NCBI RefSeq assembly: GCF_013249045.1
Contig: NZ_JABRWP010000002.1
Location: 372,001-436,000 of the forward strand
Origin: Winogradskyella eckloniae
GTDB taxonomy: Bacteria > Bacteroidota > Bacteroidia > Flavobacteriales > Flavobacteriaceae
Direction: 5' to 3'
DNA length: 64,000 nt
A program made the translations under genes and the position numbers. Positions within the stretch are counted from its first letter, which is position 1, and each line of letters opens with the position of its first letter. This document shows positions 9,062 to 18,819 of the stretch, in pieces. Under the pieces are notes generated by a model that made no database searches, was not told where the DNA came from, and saw nothing but the letters and a program-made list of their open reading frames with translations.

Positions 9062-9862
9062 CTAAATCTGTTCCTTTTTTATATTATTTATCTTATTAAA
9101 TGAAGCCACCATGCCTTGAATTAGAGATGAACTCAGTCCTTTGTGTTCCATTTCGTTGAGTCCTTCAATAGTACAGCCTTTAGGTGTGGTAACTCTATCT
9201 ATTTCTTCTTCAGGATGATTGCCGTTTGTAATTAATAAACTAGCAGCGCCTTCACTAGTGTACATGGCTAATTCTTGTGCTTCTTTGGAATCAAACCCTA
9301 ACTGAATTGCGGCTTGTGTTGTTGCACGGATTAATCGCATCCAAAAGGCAATACCACTTGCGCAAACTACAGTAGCCGCTTGCATTTGCGATTCTGGTAT
9401 CGCTAACGTATGTCCTAATCTATCAAAAATCGCTTCTGCAATTTTAAGGCGTTTTGCACCTTTTTCATTGCTACACATACAGGTCATAGATTTTCCAACG
9501 GCAATAGCTGTATTTGGCATGGCTCTAATGATGAATTGGTCTGCGCCAACAATAGCTTCGATTTTAGGAATAAGGAATCCGGTTATGGTTGAAATTAAAA
9601 CGTGTTTTTCTGTTAAAAACGGTTTAATATCGTTTAATATCGTTTCAAAATGTCTGGGTTGAATAGCAAATATTAGAATATCGGATTGCTTTACGGCTTC
9701 AATATTATCGCTGGTTAAATGCACATTTTTATACCCTTGTAAATCTTGAATATCGTCCAAGTTACGTTTGGTTAAATACAATGTGGTTATAGCGTTGTTA
9801 GTGATGAGCCCTTTTGCGATGGACTTTCCTAAGTTTCCTGTTCCTATGATTGCTATTTTCAT
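9062..9862 (-). CDS. proC: Pyrroline-5-carboxylate reductase
   Basis: The enzyme reduces pyrroline-5-carboxylate to proline with NAD(P)H. I start it at the ATG at 9862 (MKIAIIGTGNLGKSIAKGL), where the Rossmann GTGNLG motif begins at residue 7; an upstream ATG at 9904 would add 14 unusual residues and is less likely. The protein then has 266 residues, the family norm. The C-terminal signature region reads VTTPKGCTIEGLNEMEHKGL. Finding proC inside an arginine operon is typical of some Flavobacteriia clusters and links the two glutamate-semialdehyde-derived amino acids; any other role here would be speculation. Confidence 0.93.
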   Translation of the reverse strand: MKIAIIGTGNLGKSIAKGLITNNAITTLYLTKRNLDDIQDLQGYKNVHLTSDNIEAVKQSDILIFAIQPRHFETILNDIKPFLTEKHVLISTITGFLIPKIEAIVGADQFIIRAMPNTAIAVGKSMTCMCSNEKGAKRLKIAEAIFDRLGHTLAIPESQMQAATVVCASGIAFWMRLIRATTQAAIQLGFDSKEAQELAMYTSEGAASLLITNGNHPEEEIDRVTTPKGCTIEGLNEMEHKGLSSSLIQGMVASFNKINNIKKEQI

Positions 9863-9949
9863 CTTTTTAGTAATTAGTGTATGGTTGATAGTGTTTTTAT
9901 GCACTCAAACTCATTAATGTTACTTGGTTTATTTTTCTACTTTTTTTTT

Positions 9950-10027
9950 GTCATTCCTGCAAAGGCAAGAATCTATTTTGTTTTTAATTTTTGTTCTTTA
10001 AGTATTCCTGCTTTCGAAGGAATGACA
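9950..10027. repeat. Palindromic repeat pair between argC and proC
   Basis: GTCATTCCTGCAAAGGCAAGAAT and TATTCCTGCTTTCGAAGGAATGACA are two partly decayed members of the ATTCCTGC family in opposite orientation. Together they could also pair with each other over GTCATTCCT/AGGAATGAC to form one long stem. Confidence 0.7.
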
Positions 10028-10032
10028 GAAGT

Positions 10033-11016
10033 TTAAAAATAATTCGCCTTTAATTCTAAACCTTCGGTCTCTTCAAAACCAAACATAAGATTCATGTTTT
10101 GTACTGCAGCACCCGAAGCACCTTTTAATAAATTATCAATGGTACTTGTGATTAATAATTTATTGCCGTGTTTTTCAAGGCTAATTATACATTTGTTGGT
10201 ATTTACTACTTGCTTTAAAAATATGCTTTCATCTGAAACAATAGTAAATGCTGCGTCTTTATAATACGCTTTGTACAGTGCTTTTGCGTCGTCTATAGAG
10301 CCTTCATATTTTGTATACGTTGTTGCAAAAATTCCTCTAGAAAAATCGCCTCTATTGGGCATAAAGTTGATTTCTGATTTAAAGCTACTTTGTAATTGTT
10401 TTACCGTTTGGTTGATTTCTCCTAAATGCTGATGATTAAAGGCTTTGTAATGCGAAAAATTATTATCTCTCCACGTAAAATGCGTTGTAGCAGATAAGGA
10501 TGTTCCTGCTCCAGTTGCTCCAGTTACCGCATTTATATGTACATCATTTGTTAGTAAACCATTTGCCGCTAAAGGCAAAATAGCTAATTGTAATGCTGTT
10601 GCAAAACAACCAGGATTAGCGATGTAATTTGCTTGTTTTATAGCGTCTTTATTCAATTCTGGCAAGCCGTAAACGAATTCTTTTCCTTCAAAATTTTTAT
10701 TAGCTACTAATCTGAAATCATTACTTAAATCGATGATTTTAGTGTGATCTGAAAATGTGTTGTTTTCAAGAAAAGCAGTAGAATTTCCATGGCCTAAACA
10801 CAAGAATAAGACATCGACCTCCGAATTGATGTTGCTCGTAAATTCTAAGTCTGTAGAACCAATTAAATCTTGATGGATTTTATGAATTTTGTTGCCTGCA
10901 TTAGAGGTGCTAAATACAAAATTGAGGTTAGTTTTAGGATGGTTAATTAATAACCTAATTAACTCTCCTGCGGTATAACCTGCTCCTCCAATGATTCCTA
11001 TTTCTAATTTTTTCAT
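10033..11016 (-). CDS. argC: N-acylglutamyl-phosphate reductase
   Basis: This 327-residue NADPH-dependent reductase converts N-acylglutamyl phosphate to the semialdehyde. It begins KLEIGIIGGAGYTAGELIRLL, the NADP-binding GGAGYTAGEL motif of type 1 ArgC. The catalytic cysteine is in YIANPGCFATALQLAILPL near residue 139. Length is typical for the shorter ArgC subclass. It is preceded by argG with a 42-bp gap that holds one small hairpin, and followed by proC. Confidence 0.95.
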   Translation of the reverse strand: MKKLEIGIIGGAGYTAGELIRLLINHPKTNLNFVFSTSNAGNKIHKIHQDLIGSTDLEFTSNINSEVDVLFLCLGHGNSTAFLENNTFSDHTKIIDLSNDFRLVANKNFEGKEFVYGLPELNKDAIKQANYIANPGCFATALQLAILPLAANGLLTNDVHINAVTGATGAGTSLSATTHFTWRDNNFSHYKAFNHQHLGEINQTVKQLQSSFKSEINFMPNRGDFSRGIFATTYTKYEGSIDDAKALYKAYYKDAAFTIVSDESIFLKQVVNTNKCIISLEKHGNKLLITSTIDNLLKGASGAAVQNMNLMFGFEETEGLELKANYF

Positions 11017-11027
11017 AATCTTAAATA

Positions 11028-11053
11028 CCTACAAGGGTTTGAAATCCTTGCAG
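11028..11053. repeat. Small hairpin between argG and argC
   Basis: CCTACAAGGGTTT and GAAATCCTTGCAGG form an imperfect stem related to the CCTGCAAGG-type palindromes of the other gaps of the operon. It fills most of the 42-bp space between the two genes. Confidence 0.6.
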
Positions 11054-11058
11054 GATTT

Positions 11059-12240
11059 TTAACTATTTACCTGCTGATAAATCTTATTTTGGTTACCTAC
11101 AATCTTAATAAATCCTTTGGCTTCATCTGCTGTCCAGCCTTTGTTTTCTTCACCATAACTTCCAAATTTAGCACTCATTAAATCGTGTTGAGATGAAATA
11201 CCATCTAAATCGAAGTGATAAGGTTTTAAGGTTACAAAAACATCGCCTGTAACTTTGTCTTGACTACTCTGTAAGAAGGCTTCCATGTCGCGCATTACTG
11301 GGTCTAAATATTGACCTTCGTGCAAATGCATACCATAAAAATTAGACATATAATCTTTGTGCTGTAATTGCCATTTGGTTAGCGTATGCTTCTCTAATAA
11401 ATGATGTGCTTTTATAATAATCAAGGCAGCAGCTGCTTCAAATCCAACGCGTCCTTTGATACCAACAATAGTGTCTCCAACATGAATATCTCTTCCGATG
11501 GCATAGGCTGATGCTAAATTATTTAGCACTTCGATGTTGATTTCTGGGCTGTTTTCTTCCCCGTTAATAGCTACCAATTCGCCTTTAGAAAAGGTAAGTA
11601 CTACTTTCTCTGGTTCGCTATGTTTTAATTGCGAAGGAAATGCTGATTCTGGTAAAGGTTTGTTAGAGGTTAAGGTTTCAGAACCACCAACACTAGTTCC
11701 CCAAAGTCCTTTGTTGACGGAGTATTTTGCTTTTTCCCAAGACATATCGATACCGTTTTCTTTGAGGTAATCAATTTCTTCTTGTCTGCTTAAACTGCCA
11801 TCTCTAATTGGTGTTATAATTTTAATGTTTGGTGCTAAGGTTTGAAAAATCATATCAAAACGCACTTGGTCGTTTCCTGCGCCTGTACTTCCGTGAGCTA
11901 TGTATTCAGCATCGATACTTTTTGCATATTCTATAATTTCTATGGCTTGAATAATACGTTCGGCACTTACTGAAAGGGGATAGGTGTTATTCTTTAGTAC
12001 ATTTCCGAAGATTAAATACTTAATTACCTTGTCGTAATAAGAAGCTACGGCATCAATGTTTTTATAAGTAGATACTCCCATTTTATAAGCATTTTGCTCA
12101 ATAGTGGCAATTTCTTCAACAGAAAAACCTCCAGTATTTACACTTACGGCATGGACATCGTAACCTGCTTTACTTAAACTTACTGCGCAATAGGATGTGT
12201 CTAATCCACCACTATATGCTATAACTAATTTCTTACTCAT
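11059..12240 (-). CDS. argG: Argininosuccinate synthase
   Basis: This 393-residue ATP-dependent ligase joins citrulline and aspartate. The N-terminal ATP pyrophosphatase P-loop is VIAYSGGLDTSYCAVSL (residues 5-21). Other family blocks include SADAEYIAHGSTGAGNDQVRF-type sequence near residue 110 and TSVGGSETL near residue 183. Length and motifs agree with the family. It lies 42 bp from the GNAT gene that heads the operon. No abnormality is seen. Confidence 0.95.
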   Translation of the reverse strand: MSKKLVIAYSGGLDTSYCAVSLSKAGYDVHAVSVNTGGFSVEEIATIEQNAYKMGVSTYKNIDAVASYYDKVIKYLIFGNVLKNNTYPLSVSAERIIQAIEIIEYAKSIDAEYIAHGSTGAGNDQVRFDMIFQTLAPNIKIITPIRDGSLSRQEEIDYLKENGIDMSWEKAKYSVNKGLWGTSVGGSETLTSNKPLPESAFPSQLKHSEPEKVVLTFSKGELVAINGEENSPEINIEVLNNLASAYAIGRDIHVGDTIVGIKGRVGFEAAAALIIIKAHHLLEKHTLTKWQLQHKDYMSNFYGMHLHEGQYLDPVMRDMEAFLQSSQDKVTGDVFVTLKPYHFDLDGISSQHDLMSAKFGSYGEENKGWTADEAKGFIKIVGNQNKIYQQVNS

Positions 12241-12282
12241 TTTTCGCTTTTATTGTTTTTCAATTGTAAAATGTATTCGCAT

Positions 12283-12921
12283 TTAAATGCTCGATTCATC
12301 TTTTTTATCCTTTTTAAGGAACATGGTTTGCTTTAAATTTTTCAACCTTGTCCATGCTTTTTTATCGTAATTGTGTGCTTTGGGTTTTGGTTCTTCAGTT
12401 TTTTGAGGATCGTATAACATACCTGTACATAAGCACATTTTTTGCTCAGTTCTTGTTAAAACATCGAAATTTTTACAAGTTTGACAGCCTTTCCAAAATG
12501 ATTGGTCATCAGTTAATTCTGAGAATGTAACAGGTTTATAGCCTAATTCACTATTCATTTTCATAACCGCTAAACCTGTGGTGATACTAAAAACTTTAGC
12601 ATCTGGAAATTTGGTTCTAGAGTGTTCAAAAATGACTTTCTTAATTTTTTTAGCCAGTCCTAAGTTTCTAAAATCTGGATGTACAATTAAGCCAGAATTG
12701 GCAACAAATTTGCCATGACTCCATGCTTCTATGTAGCAGAAACCTGCAAATTTATCACCATCTAAAGCAATAACAGCGTTACCATTTTCCATTTTAGAAA
12801 TGATATACTCTGGTTTACGTTTGGCTATTCCAGTACCTCTTACTTGAGCGGCATCTGCAATGGTGTTACATATCGTTTCTGCGTATATGCTATGTGATTT
12901 ATCAGCAATAACAATTTTCAT
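12283..12921 (-). CDS. GNAT acyltransferase, probable N-acylglutamate synthase of the arginine operon
   Basis: This 212-residue GNAT-fold protein is the first gene of the arginine operon. The GNAT core is visible in VHPDFRNLGLAKKIKKVIFEH (residues ~80-100), which holds the acyl-CoA pyrophosphate loop with the pattern RNLGLA. A C-terminal tail carries four cysteines, CQTC at 146-149 and CLC at 163-165, which could bind a metal. The operon has no argA or argJ of the usual kinds, so this enzyme most likely makes N-acetyl- or N-succinylglutamate. GNAT proteins in this position in Bacteroidetes have, to my recollection, been tied genetically to that step. Acyl donor is not readable from sequence alone. 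Confidence 0.8.
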   Translation of the reverse strand: MKIVIADKSHSIYAETICNTIADAAQVRGTGIAKRKPEYIISKMENGNAVIALDGDKFAGFCYIEAWSHGKFVANSGLIVHPDFRNLGLAKKIKKVIFEHSRTKFPDAKVFSITTGLAVMKMNSELGYKPVTFSELTDDQSFWKGCQTCKNFDVLTRTEQKMCLCTGMLYDPQKTEEPKPKAHNYDKKAWTRLKNLKQTMFLKKDKKDESSI

Positions 12922-13345
12922 TGTAATTGAGTTTTAATATTAAAAAATGCAATTTGTTTTGTTTGAATGTAGAACCGGACACACCTTAGTTCTAATAATA
13001 ATTGTATACCCTTACGGGCGACGATTAAGTCCACGGCGTAACGTATTTCTATTTGAAATGGGTAGTACTAAATTTCTAAGTATGTGTTGTGAATTGTTCA
13101 ATGTAAAAAAATAAAAGATTAACTAAATGGTTTTAAGGTAGAGTGCCATTAGCGACGTCGCCTGTTAGTAAACAAGCTTGTGGGTCTTTCTATTTTATTT
13201 TTTTGAATTAACATAATGTAAATTTAGAATTAATATTTAATAATTGCCCTATTATTTGTTGATTTTTAAAAAATTTATGAAATTCATAATTCTATCAAAA
13301 TAAATTGTAAATCTTTCAGCAATAATGGCTTTGCAGTTCATTAAT
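12922..13345. other. 424-bp gap between gapN end and the arginine operon; possible structured leader or ncRNA
   Basis: No protein gene is evident. Most of the gap is very AT-rich, but two patches stand out as GC-rich and palindromic: 12972-13050 (with CCCTTACGGG and CGACGATTAAGTCCACGGCG) and 13138-13188 (with GCGACGTCGC and ACAAGCTTGT). Such patches in an AT-rich genome often mark structured RNA. Read on the - strand they would form a roughly 290-nt leader of the arginine operon, beginning after a near-consensus TAAATTTA box around 13212-13219. On the + strand, the second patch ends in a T-rich tract. No known RNA family was recognised. Confidence 0.4.
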
Positions 13346-14923
13346 TTATAGAATATAATCAGTGCTTACAAAGTTTGAGGCTTCCGAGTTCATTAATTCT
13401 TTTAAAATTGTGTTATTGTAAGCGTTGTCTTTAGAGGCTACAAAAGTTCTAATTGAAAAAGAACGTAAAGCATCATGAACACTAAGTGTTGCAACTGCTG
13501 AATCTTTTCTCCCTGTAAATGGATAGACATCTGGTCCACGTTGGCATGAACTGTTTAGGTTGACTCTACAGACTAAATTTACAAGTGTATCTATTAAAGG
13601 TGCTAGCGTTTTTACATCCTTGCCAAATAGACTAACTTGTTGTCCATAGTTAGATTCTGCCATGTCATCTAATGGTTCATCGATATTGGAAAATGGTACC
13701 ACAGGAATTACAGGTCCAAATTGTTCTTCTTGAAACACTCTCATTTCCTTGGTAACAGGATATAAAACTGCTGGGAATATATAATTTTCAGTGGTTTCGC
13801 CACCTTTGTTATTAATAATCTTTGCGCCTTTTTCAATAGCATCATCAATTAAACCTTGTATATATATAGGCTTATCTGGTTCTGGTAAAGGTGTTAATTT
13901 TGCACCATCTTCCCATGGGTTTGCAAATTTAAGCGCATCGACTTTTGCAGAAAACCGTTTATTGAATTCTTCTATGATATCTTCGTGAACGTATAATACT
14001 TTTAATGCCGTACAACGTTGACCATTAAAAGATGTGGTACCTGCAATACATTCATCTATGGCTAGATCCAAGTCTGCATCTGGAAGTACTATTGCTGGAT
14101 TTTTGGCCTCAAGCCCTAAAACTAAACGTAATCTATTACTTTTTGGGTGTTGGTTTTGTAGCGCGTTTGCCGACTTACTGTTACCAATTAAAGCCAAAAC
14201 GTCCACTTTTCCTGATTGCATAATTGGTGCGGCTACTGTTCTTCCACGTCCGTATATAATATTAACAACGCCTTTTGGAAAGCTATCCCTAAACGCTTCT
14301 AATAATGGAGAAATTAGTAAAACACCATGCTTTGCCGGTTTAAAAACAGCTGTGTTCCCCATGATTAAAGCAGGAATTAATAACGCAAATGTTTCATTTA
14401 GTGGGTAGTTATAAGGTCCTAAGCAAAGTACAACACCTAATGGGCCTCGTCTAATATGAGCATTGACACCAGAACTTTTTTCAAATTTAGCGCTATCGCG
14501 ATCCATTTGCTTGTAATCTTCAATAGTATCATATATGTATTCTACAGTTCTATCAAATTCTTTTTCAGAATCTGGTAGGTTCTTTCCAATTTCCCACATT
14601 AATAATTTTACAACGTCAGCACGTTTGGTTTTCATTTGTTCTACAAACTTTTCCATACAAGCAATGCGGTCTACAACTTTCATGGTTGGCCATAAGCCTT
14701 GCCCTTTATTGTATGCCGAAACCGCTGAGTCTAATGCACGCAGTGCTTCTTTTTTTCCTAATGTTGGTATTGTGCCTAATAATGTGGGTTGGTAGTCTGT
14801 GGTAGATGATATGCTTGAATATACTTTTGAGGTTTCTCCTCTCCAAGGTATTAAAGCACCTTCTGTTAAATAGGTGTTTTGTTCTACTAACGTGTTGATT
14901 TGAAACTGTTTTGGAATATTCAT
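13346..14923 (-). CDS. gapN: NADP-dependent non-phosphorylating glyceraldehyde-3-phosphate dehydrogenase
   Basis: This 525-residue aldehyde dehydrogenase family protein oxidises glyceraldehyde 3-phosphate directly to 3-phosphoglycerate, making NADPH but no ATP. The catalytic set is visible: Asn172 in GPYNYPLNE, Glu272 in LGLEAKNP and Cys304 in NGQRCTALK. The C-terminal block [20 protein letters not shown] is characteristic of GapN rather than other ALDHs. It is the last gene in the run that starts with ilvD, only 11 bp after ilvA, so it is probably co-transcribed. Supplying NADPH for the reductive ilv steps is a reasonable but unproven reason for this placement. Confidence 0.9.
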   Translation of the reverse strand: MNIPKQFQINTLVEQNTYLTEGALIPWRGETSKVYSSISSTTDYQPTLLGTIPTLGKKEALRALDSAVSAYNKGQGLWPTMKVVDRIACMEKFVEQMKTKRADVVKLLMWEIGKNLPDSEKEFDRTVEYIYDTIEDYKQMDRDSAKFEKSSGVNAHIRRGPLGVVLCLGPYNYPLNETFALLIPALIMGNTAVFKPAKHGVLLISPLLEAFRDSFPKGVVNIIYGRGRTVAAPIMQSGKVDVLALIGNSKSANALQNQHPKSNRLRLVLGLEAKNPAIVLPDADLDLAIDECIAGTTSFNGQRCTALKVLYVHEDIIEEFNKRFSAKVDALKFANPWEDGAKLTPLPEPDKPIYIQGLIDDAIEKGAKIINNKGGETTENYIFPAVLYPVTKEMRVFQEEQFGPVIPVVPFSNIDEPLDDMAESNYGQQVSLFGKDVKTLAPLIDTLVNLVCRVNLNSSCQRGPDVYPFTGRKDSAVATLSVHDALRSFSIRTFVASKDNAYNNTILKELMNSEASNFVSTDYIL

Positions 14924-14934
14924 TTTTGTTTGTA

Positions 14935-16203
14935 TTAGACTAAAAACTGAAATAAATCGGGTTTGTCATTAAGGTAATCTCCAAAGAAATTATGAAGCTT
15001 CATTTTTGTAATTAATGGTTCTAAATCTTCAGGAGACTTCAATTCTATACCAACGACGGCAACATCATTTTCTCTATTTGCTTTTTTGGTATACTCAAAG
15101 TGAGTGATGTCATCGTTTGGTCCTAAAATATCGACAACAAAATCTCGTAGAGCACCTGTACGTTGTGGAAATTTAACAATGAAATAGTGCTTTAGGTTAG
15201 CGTAGAGTAGTGCACGTTCTTTGATTTCTGCAGTACGTGTAATGTCATTATTGCTTCCACTAATAACACAGACTATATTTTTGCCTTTTATCTCGTCTTT
15301 AAACTGTTCTAAAGCAGAGAGACTTAATGCTCCTGCTGGCTCAGCAACAATGGCATCTTTATTATATAATTCTAATATAGTTTGGCATATTTTGCCTTCA
15401 TCAACAGTTACAACACGATGTAGATTTTCTTTACAAATTGCAAAATTTAAATCGCCAACGCGTTTTACAGCAGCGCCATCTACAAAGTTATCTATGGATT
15501 CTAATTTAATATTTTCATTTGCTCTAATAGAAGTGAGCATAGCAGCAGCACCTTTGGGTTCTACACTAATGATTTTTGTTTGAGGTGACAATAGTTTAAA
15601 AACAGAAGATAAACCAGACGCTAATCCACCACCACCAACAGGAACAAAAACATAATCAATAGGATGTTCTTTTGCTTGGTCAATAATTTCTAATCCGACT
15701 GTTGCTTGGCCTTCAATGACTTTTTCATCATTAAAAGGATGAACAAATGTTTTACTCATTTCTTCACTTTGCTGCATGGCTGCATGGTAGGCATCATCAA
15801 AAGTATCTCCAACTAGAACTACATCAATAAATTCTTCGCCAAACATTTTGACCTGTTCAATTTTTTGGCCAGGTGTAGGTGATGGCATAAAAATGGTGCC
15901 ATGTATTTTTAGAAGTTTACAAGAAATGGCAACCCCTTGAGCATGATTACCTGCGCTAGCACATACAATTCCATTTTCTATTTGAGCAGCATCTAAAGAA
16001 GAAATTTTATTATAGGCACCTCTAATTTTGTAAGATCGGACTTCTTGTAAATCCTCACGTTTAAAATAAATATTAGCTCCAAATTTTTTAGAATACCTCG
16101 CATTTTTAACTAAAGGTGTTACAGAAGCAATACCTCTAAGTTTTTCTGCTGCAGCTTCAATAGCCTTTAATGTTGGTCTGTATGTGGTTTTTGTTTCTTC
16201 CAT
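14935..16203 (-). CDS. ilvA: Threonine ammonia-lyase (threonine deaminase)
   Basis: This PLP enzyme makes 2-oxobutanoate from threonine, the committed step to isoleucine. I start it at the ATG at 16203 ([13 protein letters not shown]), which has GGAAGA a few bases upstream; a TTG-started extension to 16218 is less likely. The 422 residues include the PLP lysine motif [18 protein letters not shown], the Ser/Asn motif [10 protein letters not shown] and the glycine loop [13 protein letters not shown] single C-terminal ACT-like domain ([27 protein letters not shown] onward) suggests allosteric control. It follows the small ABM-domain gene by 32 bp in the ilv operon. Confidence 0.95.
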   Translation of the reverse strand: MEETKTTYRPTLKAIEAAAEKLRGIASVTPLVKNARYSKKFGANIYFKREDLQEVRSYKIRGAYNKISSLDAAQIENGIVCASAGNHAQGVAISCKLLKIHGTIFMPSPTPGQKIEQVKMFGEEFIDVVLVGDTFDDAYHAAMQQSEEMSKTFVHPFNDEKVIEGQATVGLEIIDQAKEHPIDYVFVPVGGGGLASGLSSVFKLLSPQTKIISVEPKGAAAMLTSIRANENIKLESIDNFVDGAAVKRVGDLNFAICKENLHRVVTVDEGKICQTILELYNKDAIVAEPAGALSLSALEQFKDEIKGKNIVCVISGSNNDITRTAEIKERALLYANLKHYFIVKFPQRTGALRDFVVDILGPNDDITHFEYTKKANRENDVAVVGIELKSPEDLEPLITKMKLHNFFGDYLNDKPDLFQFLV

Positions 16204-16235
16204 GTTTTCTTCCCACAAAAGTGGAAATATGATAT

Positions 16236-16526
16236 TTAAATTACAGTTTCATAATGCTCAACACTAGGAAAGGGATCATAGTAATGGTGTAATAATGCTT
16301 TCCATTTTTTATAAGCTTCAGATGATCTAAATCCTATATTATGATCTTCTATTGTTTCCCAATTTACAAGTAAGATGTATTTGTTTTTTTTCTCAATACA
16401 TTTTTTTATTGAATGACTTTTGTAGCCTTTAATTGAACTGATATACTGTCCTGCTTTTAAAAAGTCAATCTCAAATTGCTTTTCTAAATTGTCTTTAATG
16501 TTTAAAATAGCAACTTCTAATATCAT
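16236..16526 (-). CDS. Small ABM-domain protein (antibiotic biosynthesis monooxygenase-like)
   Basis: This 96-residue protein has the ferredoxin-like ABM fold pattern: a first strand (ILEVAILNIKDN), a helix with FEIDFLKAGQYISSIKGYKS, and the strand-turn KYILLVNWETIEDHNIGFRSSEAYKKWK. These proteins are usually dimeric, cofactor-free oxygenases or binding proteins, and the name does not imply antibiotic synthesis. It sits between ilvC and ilvA in the same direction, with a hairpin between ilvC and it. Its function in this operon is unknown. Confidence 0.75.
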   Translation of the reverse strand: MILEVAILNIKDNLEKQFEIDFLKAGQYISSIKGYKSHSIKKCIEKKNKYILLVNWETIEDHNIGFRSSEAYKKWKALLHHYYDPFPSVEHYETVI

Positions 16527-16552
16527 GATTCATTTTGCATTTTAGAAAACCA

Positions 16553-16579
16553 CCTGTCAGATTATTACCATCTGACAGG
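16553..16579 (-). terminator. Hairpin between ilvC and the ABM gene
   Basis: CCTGTCAGAT and ATCTGACAGG form a perfect 10-bp stem with a 7-base loop, 12 bp after the ilvC stop on the - strand. The following tract on that strand is only GGTTTTCT, so it may be a weak or leaky terminator, or a processing site that lets some transcripts continue into ilvA and gapN. Confidence 0.55.
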
Positions 16580-16590
16580 ATGATTATAAT

Positions 16591-18093
16591 TTATGCTAAA
16601 ACAGAATCACTTGCTTCAACATCAGATTTAATAACTTTCATTGCTGTCATTGCAGAACGTAAACGTTGACCAACAGCTTCTATTGGATGATTTCTAATAG
16701 CATCATTAACCGCAATTAATTCTTTATTGTCAACGGCATTTGAATTAGAGTATGGTTTACCGATAATACTTGTATCTACAGTTTTCATAAAATCAGATAA
16801 TAATGGCTTACAAGCATGGTCAAATAAATAACAACCGTATTCTGCTGTGTCCGATATTACACGGTTCATTTCAAATAATTTCTTTCTTGCAATGGTGTTA
16901 GCAATTAATGGAAGTTCATGAAGTGATTCGTAATATGCAGAATCTTCAATAATACCTGCACTTGTCATCGCTTCAAAAGCAAGTTCTACACCAGATTTTA
17001 CAAAAGCAACTAATAAAACACCATTGTCAAAATATTCTTGTTCTGAGATATGATCTGATGTTAAAGCTGTTTTTTCAAAAGCCGTTTCACCTGTTGCAGC
17101 TCTCCATGATAATAAATTAACATCATCATTTGCCCAATCTTCCATCATAGTTTTAGAGAAGTGACCAGAGATAATATCGTCCATATGCTTTTCAAATAAA
17201 GGACGCATAATGTCTTTTAATTCTTCTGATAGTTGGTACGCCTTAATTTTAGCTGGATTAGATAGGCGATCCATCATGTTGGTAATTCCACCATGTTTTA
17301 AGGCTTCTGTAATGGTTTCCCAACCAAATTGAATTAATTTCCCAGCATAACCTGGTTCAATACCTTCTTCAACCATTTTGTCAAAAGATAATATTGCACC
17401 TGTTTGTAATAGTCCACAAAGAATAGTTTGCTCGCCCATTAAATCAGATTTTACTTCAGCAACAAAAGATGATTCTAACACACCAGCTCTGTGACCACCT
17501 GTAGCTACAGCGTAGGCTTTGGCTTGTGCCCAACCTTTACCTTCAGGATCATTTTCTGGGTGTACAGCAGTAAGTGTTGGTACACCAAATCCACGTTTGT
17601 ACTCTTCACGTACTTCACTACCAGGACATTTTGGTGCTACCATAATTACGGTTAAATCCTTGCGGATTTGTGTACCTTCTTCAACGATATTAAATCCGTG
17701 AGAATAACTTAATGTTGCTCCTTTTTTCATTAATGGCATAACCGTATTTACAACATTAGTGTGTTGCTTGTCTGGTGTTAAGTTTAACACTAAGTCTGCC
17801 GTTGGTATTAATTCCTCGTACGTACCAACAGTAAACCCGTTAGATGTTGCGTTTTTGTAAGATTCACGTTGCTGGTCAATTGCAGCCTGACGTAATGCAT
17901 AAGAAATATCTAAGCCAGAATCTCTCATATTTAAACCTTGGTTAAGTCCTTGTGCACCACAACCAACGATTACGATTTTTTTTCCTTTTAAAGCGTCTAC
18001 ACCATCCTCAAATTCTGAAGCGTCCATAAAACGGCACTTTCCTAATTGCTCTAATTGTTCTCTTAATGGTAATGTGTTAAAATAATTTGACAT
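16591..18093 (-). CDS. ilvC: Ketol-acid reductoisomerase, class II (long form)
   Basis: This 500-residue enzyme rearranges and reduces acetolactate or acetohydroxybutyrate with NADPH. The Rossmann motif is [22 protein letters not shown] near residue 40, followed by a phosphate-binding [14 protein letters not shown] loop that supports NADPH preference. The length and the two knotted C-terminal domains match the Escherichia coli-type class II enzyme (about 490 residues), not the ~330-residue class I form. Metal-binding acids are expected in [18 protein letters not shown] near residue 215. It is within the ilvD-ilvB-ilvN-ilvC order usual for the phylum. Confidence 0.96.
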   Translation of the reverse strand: MSNYFNTLPLREQLEQLGKCRFMDASEFEDGVDALKGKKIVIVGCGAQGLNQGLNMRDSGLDISYALRQAAIDQQRESYKNATSNGFTVGTYEELIPTADLVLNLTPDKQHTNVVNTVMPLMKKGATLSYSHGFNIVEEGTQIRKDLTVIMVAPKCPGSEVREEYKRGFGVPTLTAVHPENDPEGKGWAQAKAYAVATGGHRAGVLESSFVAEVKSDLMGEQTILCGLLQTGAILSFDKMVEEGIEPGYAGKLIQFGWETITEALKHGGITNMMDRLSNPAKIKAYQLSEELKDIMRPLFEKHMDDIISGHFSKTMMEDWANDDVNLLSWRAATGETAFEKTALTSDHISEQEYFDNGVLLVAFVKSGVELAFEAMTSAGIIEDSAYYESLHELPLIANTIARKKLFEMNRVISDTAEYGCYLFDHACKPLLSDFMKTVDTSIIGKPYSNSNAVDNKELIAVNDAIRNHPIEAVGQRLRSAMTAMKVIKSDVEASDSVLA

Positions 18094-18188
18094 TGTTTCT
18101 AGTTGTTTTTTTATTTGAGAGCATTAAATTTATAAAAGAGAAGATGAAACTAGTTCTATTCTCTTTTTTCTAATCTCTTGTTTTTTAT

Positions 18189-18719
18189 TTAGTGTTGAAA
18201 TGCTTTAAGCATTGTTGATATTTTCATTTCGTCTTTAGTCACAGCAACTCTTCCTGAACGTGTAAATTGCATAATACCAAATTGATTTAAATCCCTATAA
18301 AGTAGATCTATCTCTTCTTTTCTTCCTGATTTTTCAAGGACAAAAAATTTCTTGTTTACAGTTACAATTCGGGCATTACTTTCTTTGATTATATTCTGAA
18401 TTTGTCGTTCGTCGAATAGTAGTTCTGATTTAATTTTAAATAAACACGATTCTTGATAAATGATTTCATCTTCGGTATGGTAAAAAGCTTTAATGACTTC
18501 AACTTGCTTTTCAATTTGACCGATGATTTTCTTCATCTGAGATTCGGTGATGTTTACAACAATAGTAAATCTTGAAACACTTTCAATTTCTGAAGGGGAC
18601 GTGTTAAGACTCTCAATATTTATATGTCTTCTTTGGAATATTGCAGAAATTCTATTTAGTAATCCTATATTGTTTTCCGTGTATATTGAAACGGTATATT
18701 GTTTGTTCTCTGTACTCAT
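18189..18719 (-). CDS. ilvN: Acetolactate synthase small (regulatory) subunit
   Basis: The 176-residue protein has an N-terminal ACT domain starting YTVSIYTENNIGLLNRISAIFQRRHINIESL, the valine-binding regulatory module of this family, followed by the C-terminal ALS small-subunit domain (from about residue 85). It activates the catalytic subunit and confers feedback inhibition. It lies about 100 bp after ilvB and about 95 bp before ilvC. The family assignment is secure; effector preference is not readable. Confidence 0.94.
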   Translation of the reverse strand: MSTENKQYTVSIYTENNIGLLNRISAIFQRRHINIESLNTSPSEIESVSRFTIVVNITESQMKKIIGQIEKQVEVIKAFYHTEDEIIYQESCLFKIKSELLFDERQIQNIIKESNARIVTVNKKFFVLEKSGRKEEIDLLYRDLNQFGIMQFTRSGRVAVTKDEMKISTMLKAFQH

Positions 18720-18819
18720 TCTTTTAATAGATAATAGAAAAAAGATAATAGAAAATTGACTTTTAGTCGTTAAGGCATTTGAAACCTATGTTCTCTATTC
18801 TAGTTTCTTTGTTCTTATT

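Noticed and set aside
16203..16218. Longer ilvA with a TTG start at 16218
   Set aside because: The ATG at 16203 has better upstream bases and gives the usual N-terminus; the extension adds only five residues.
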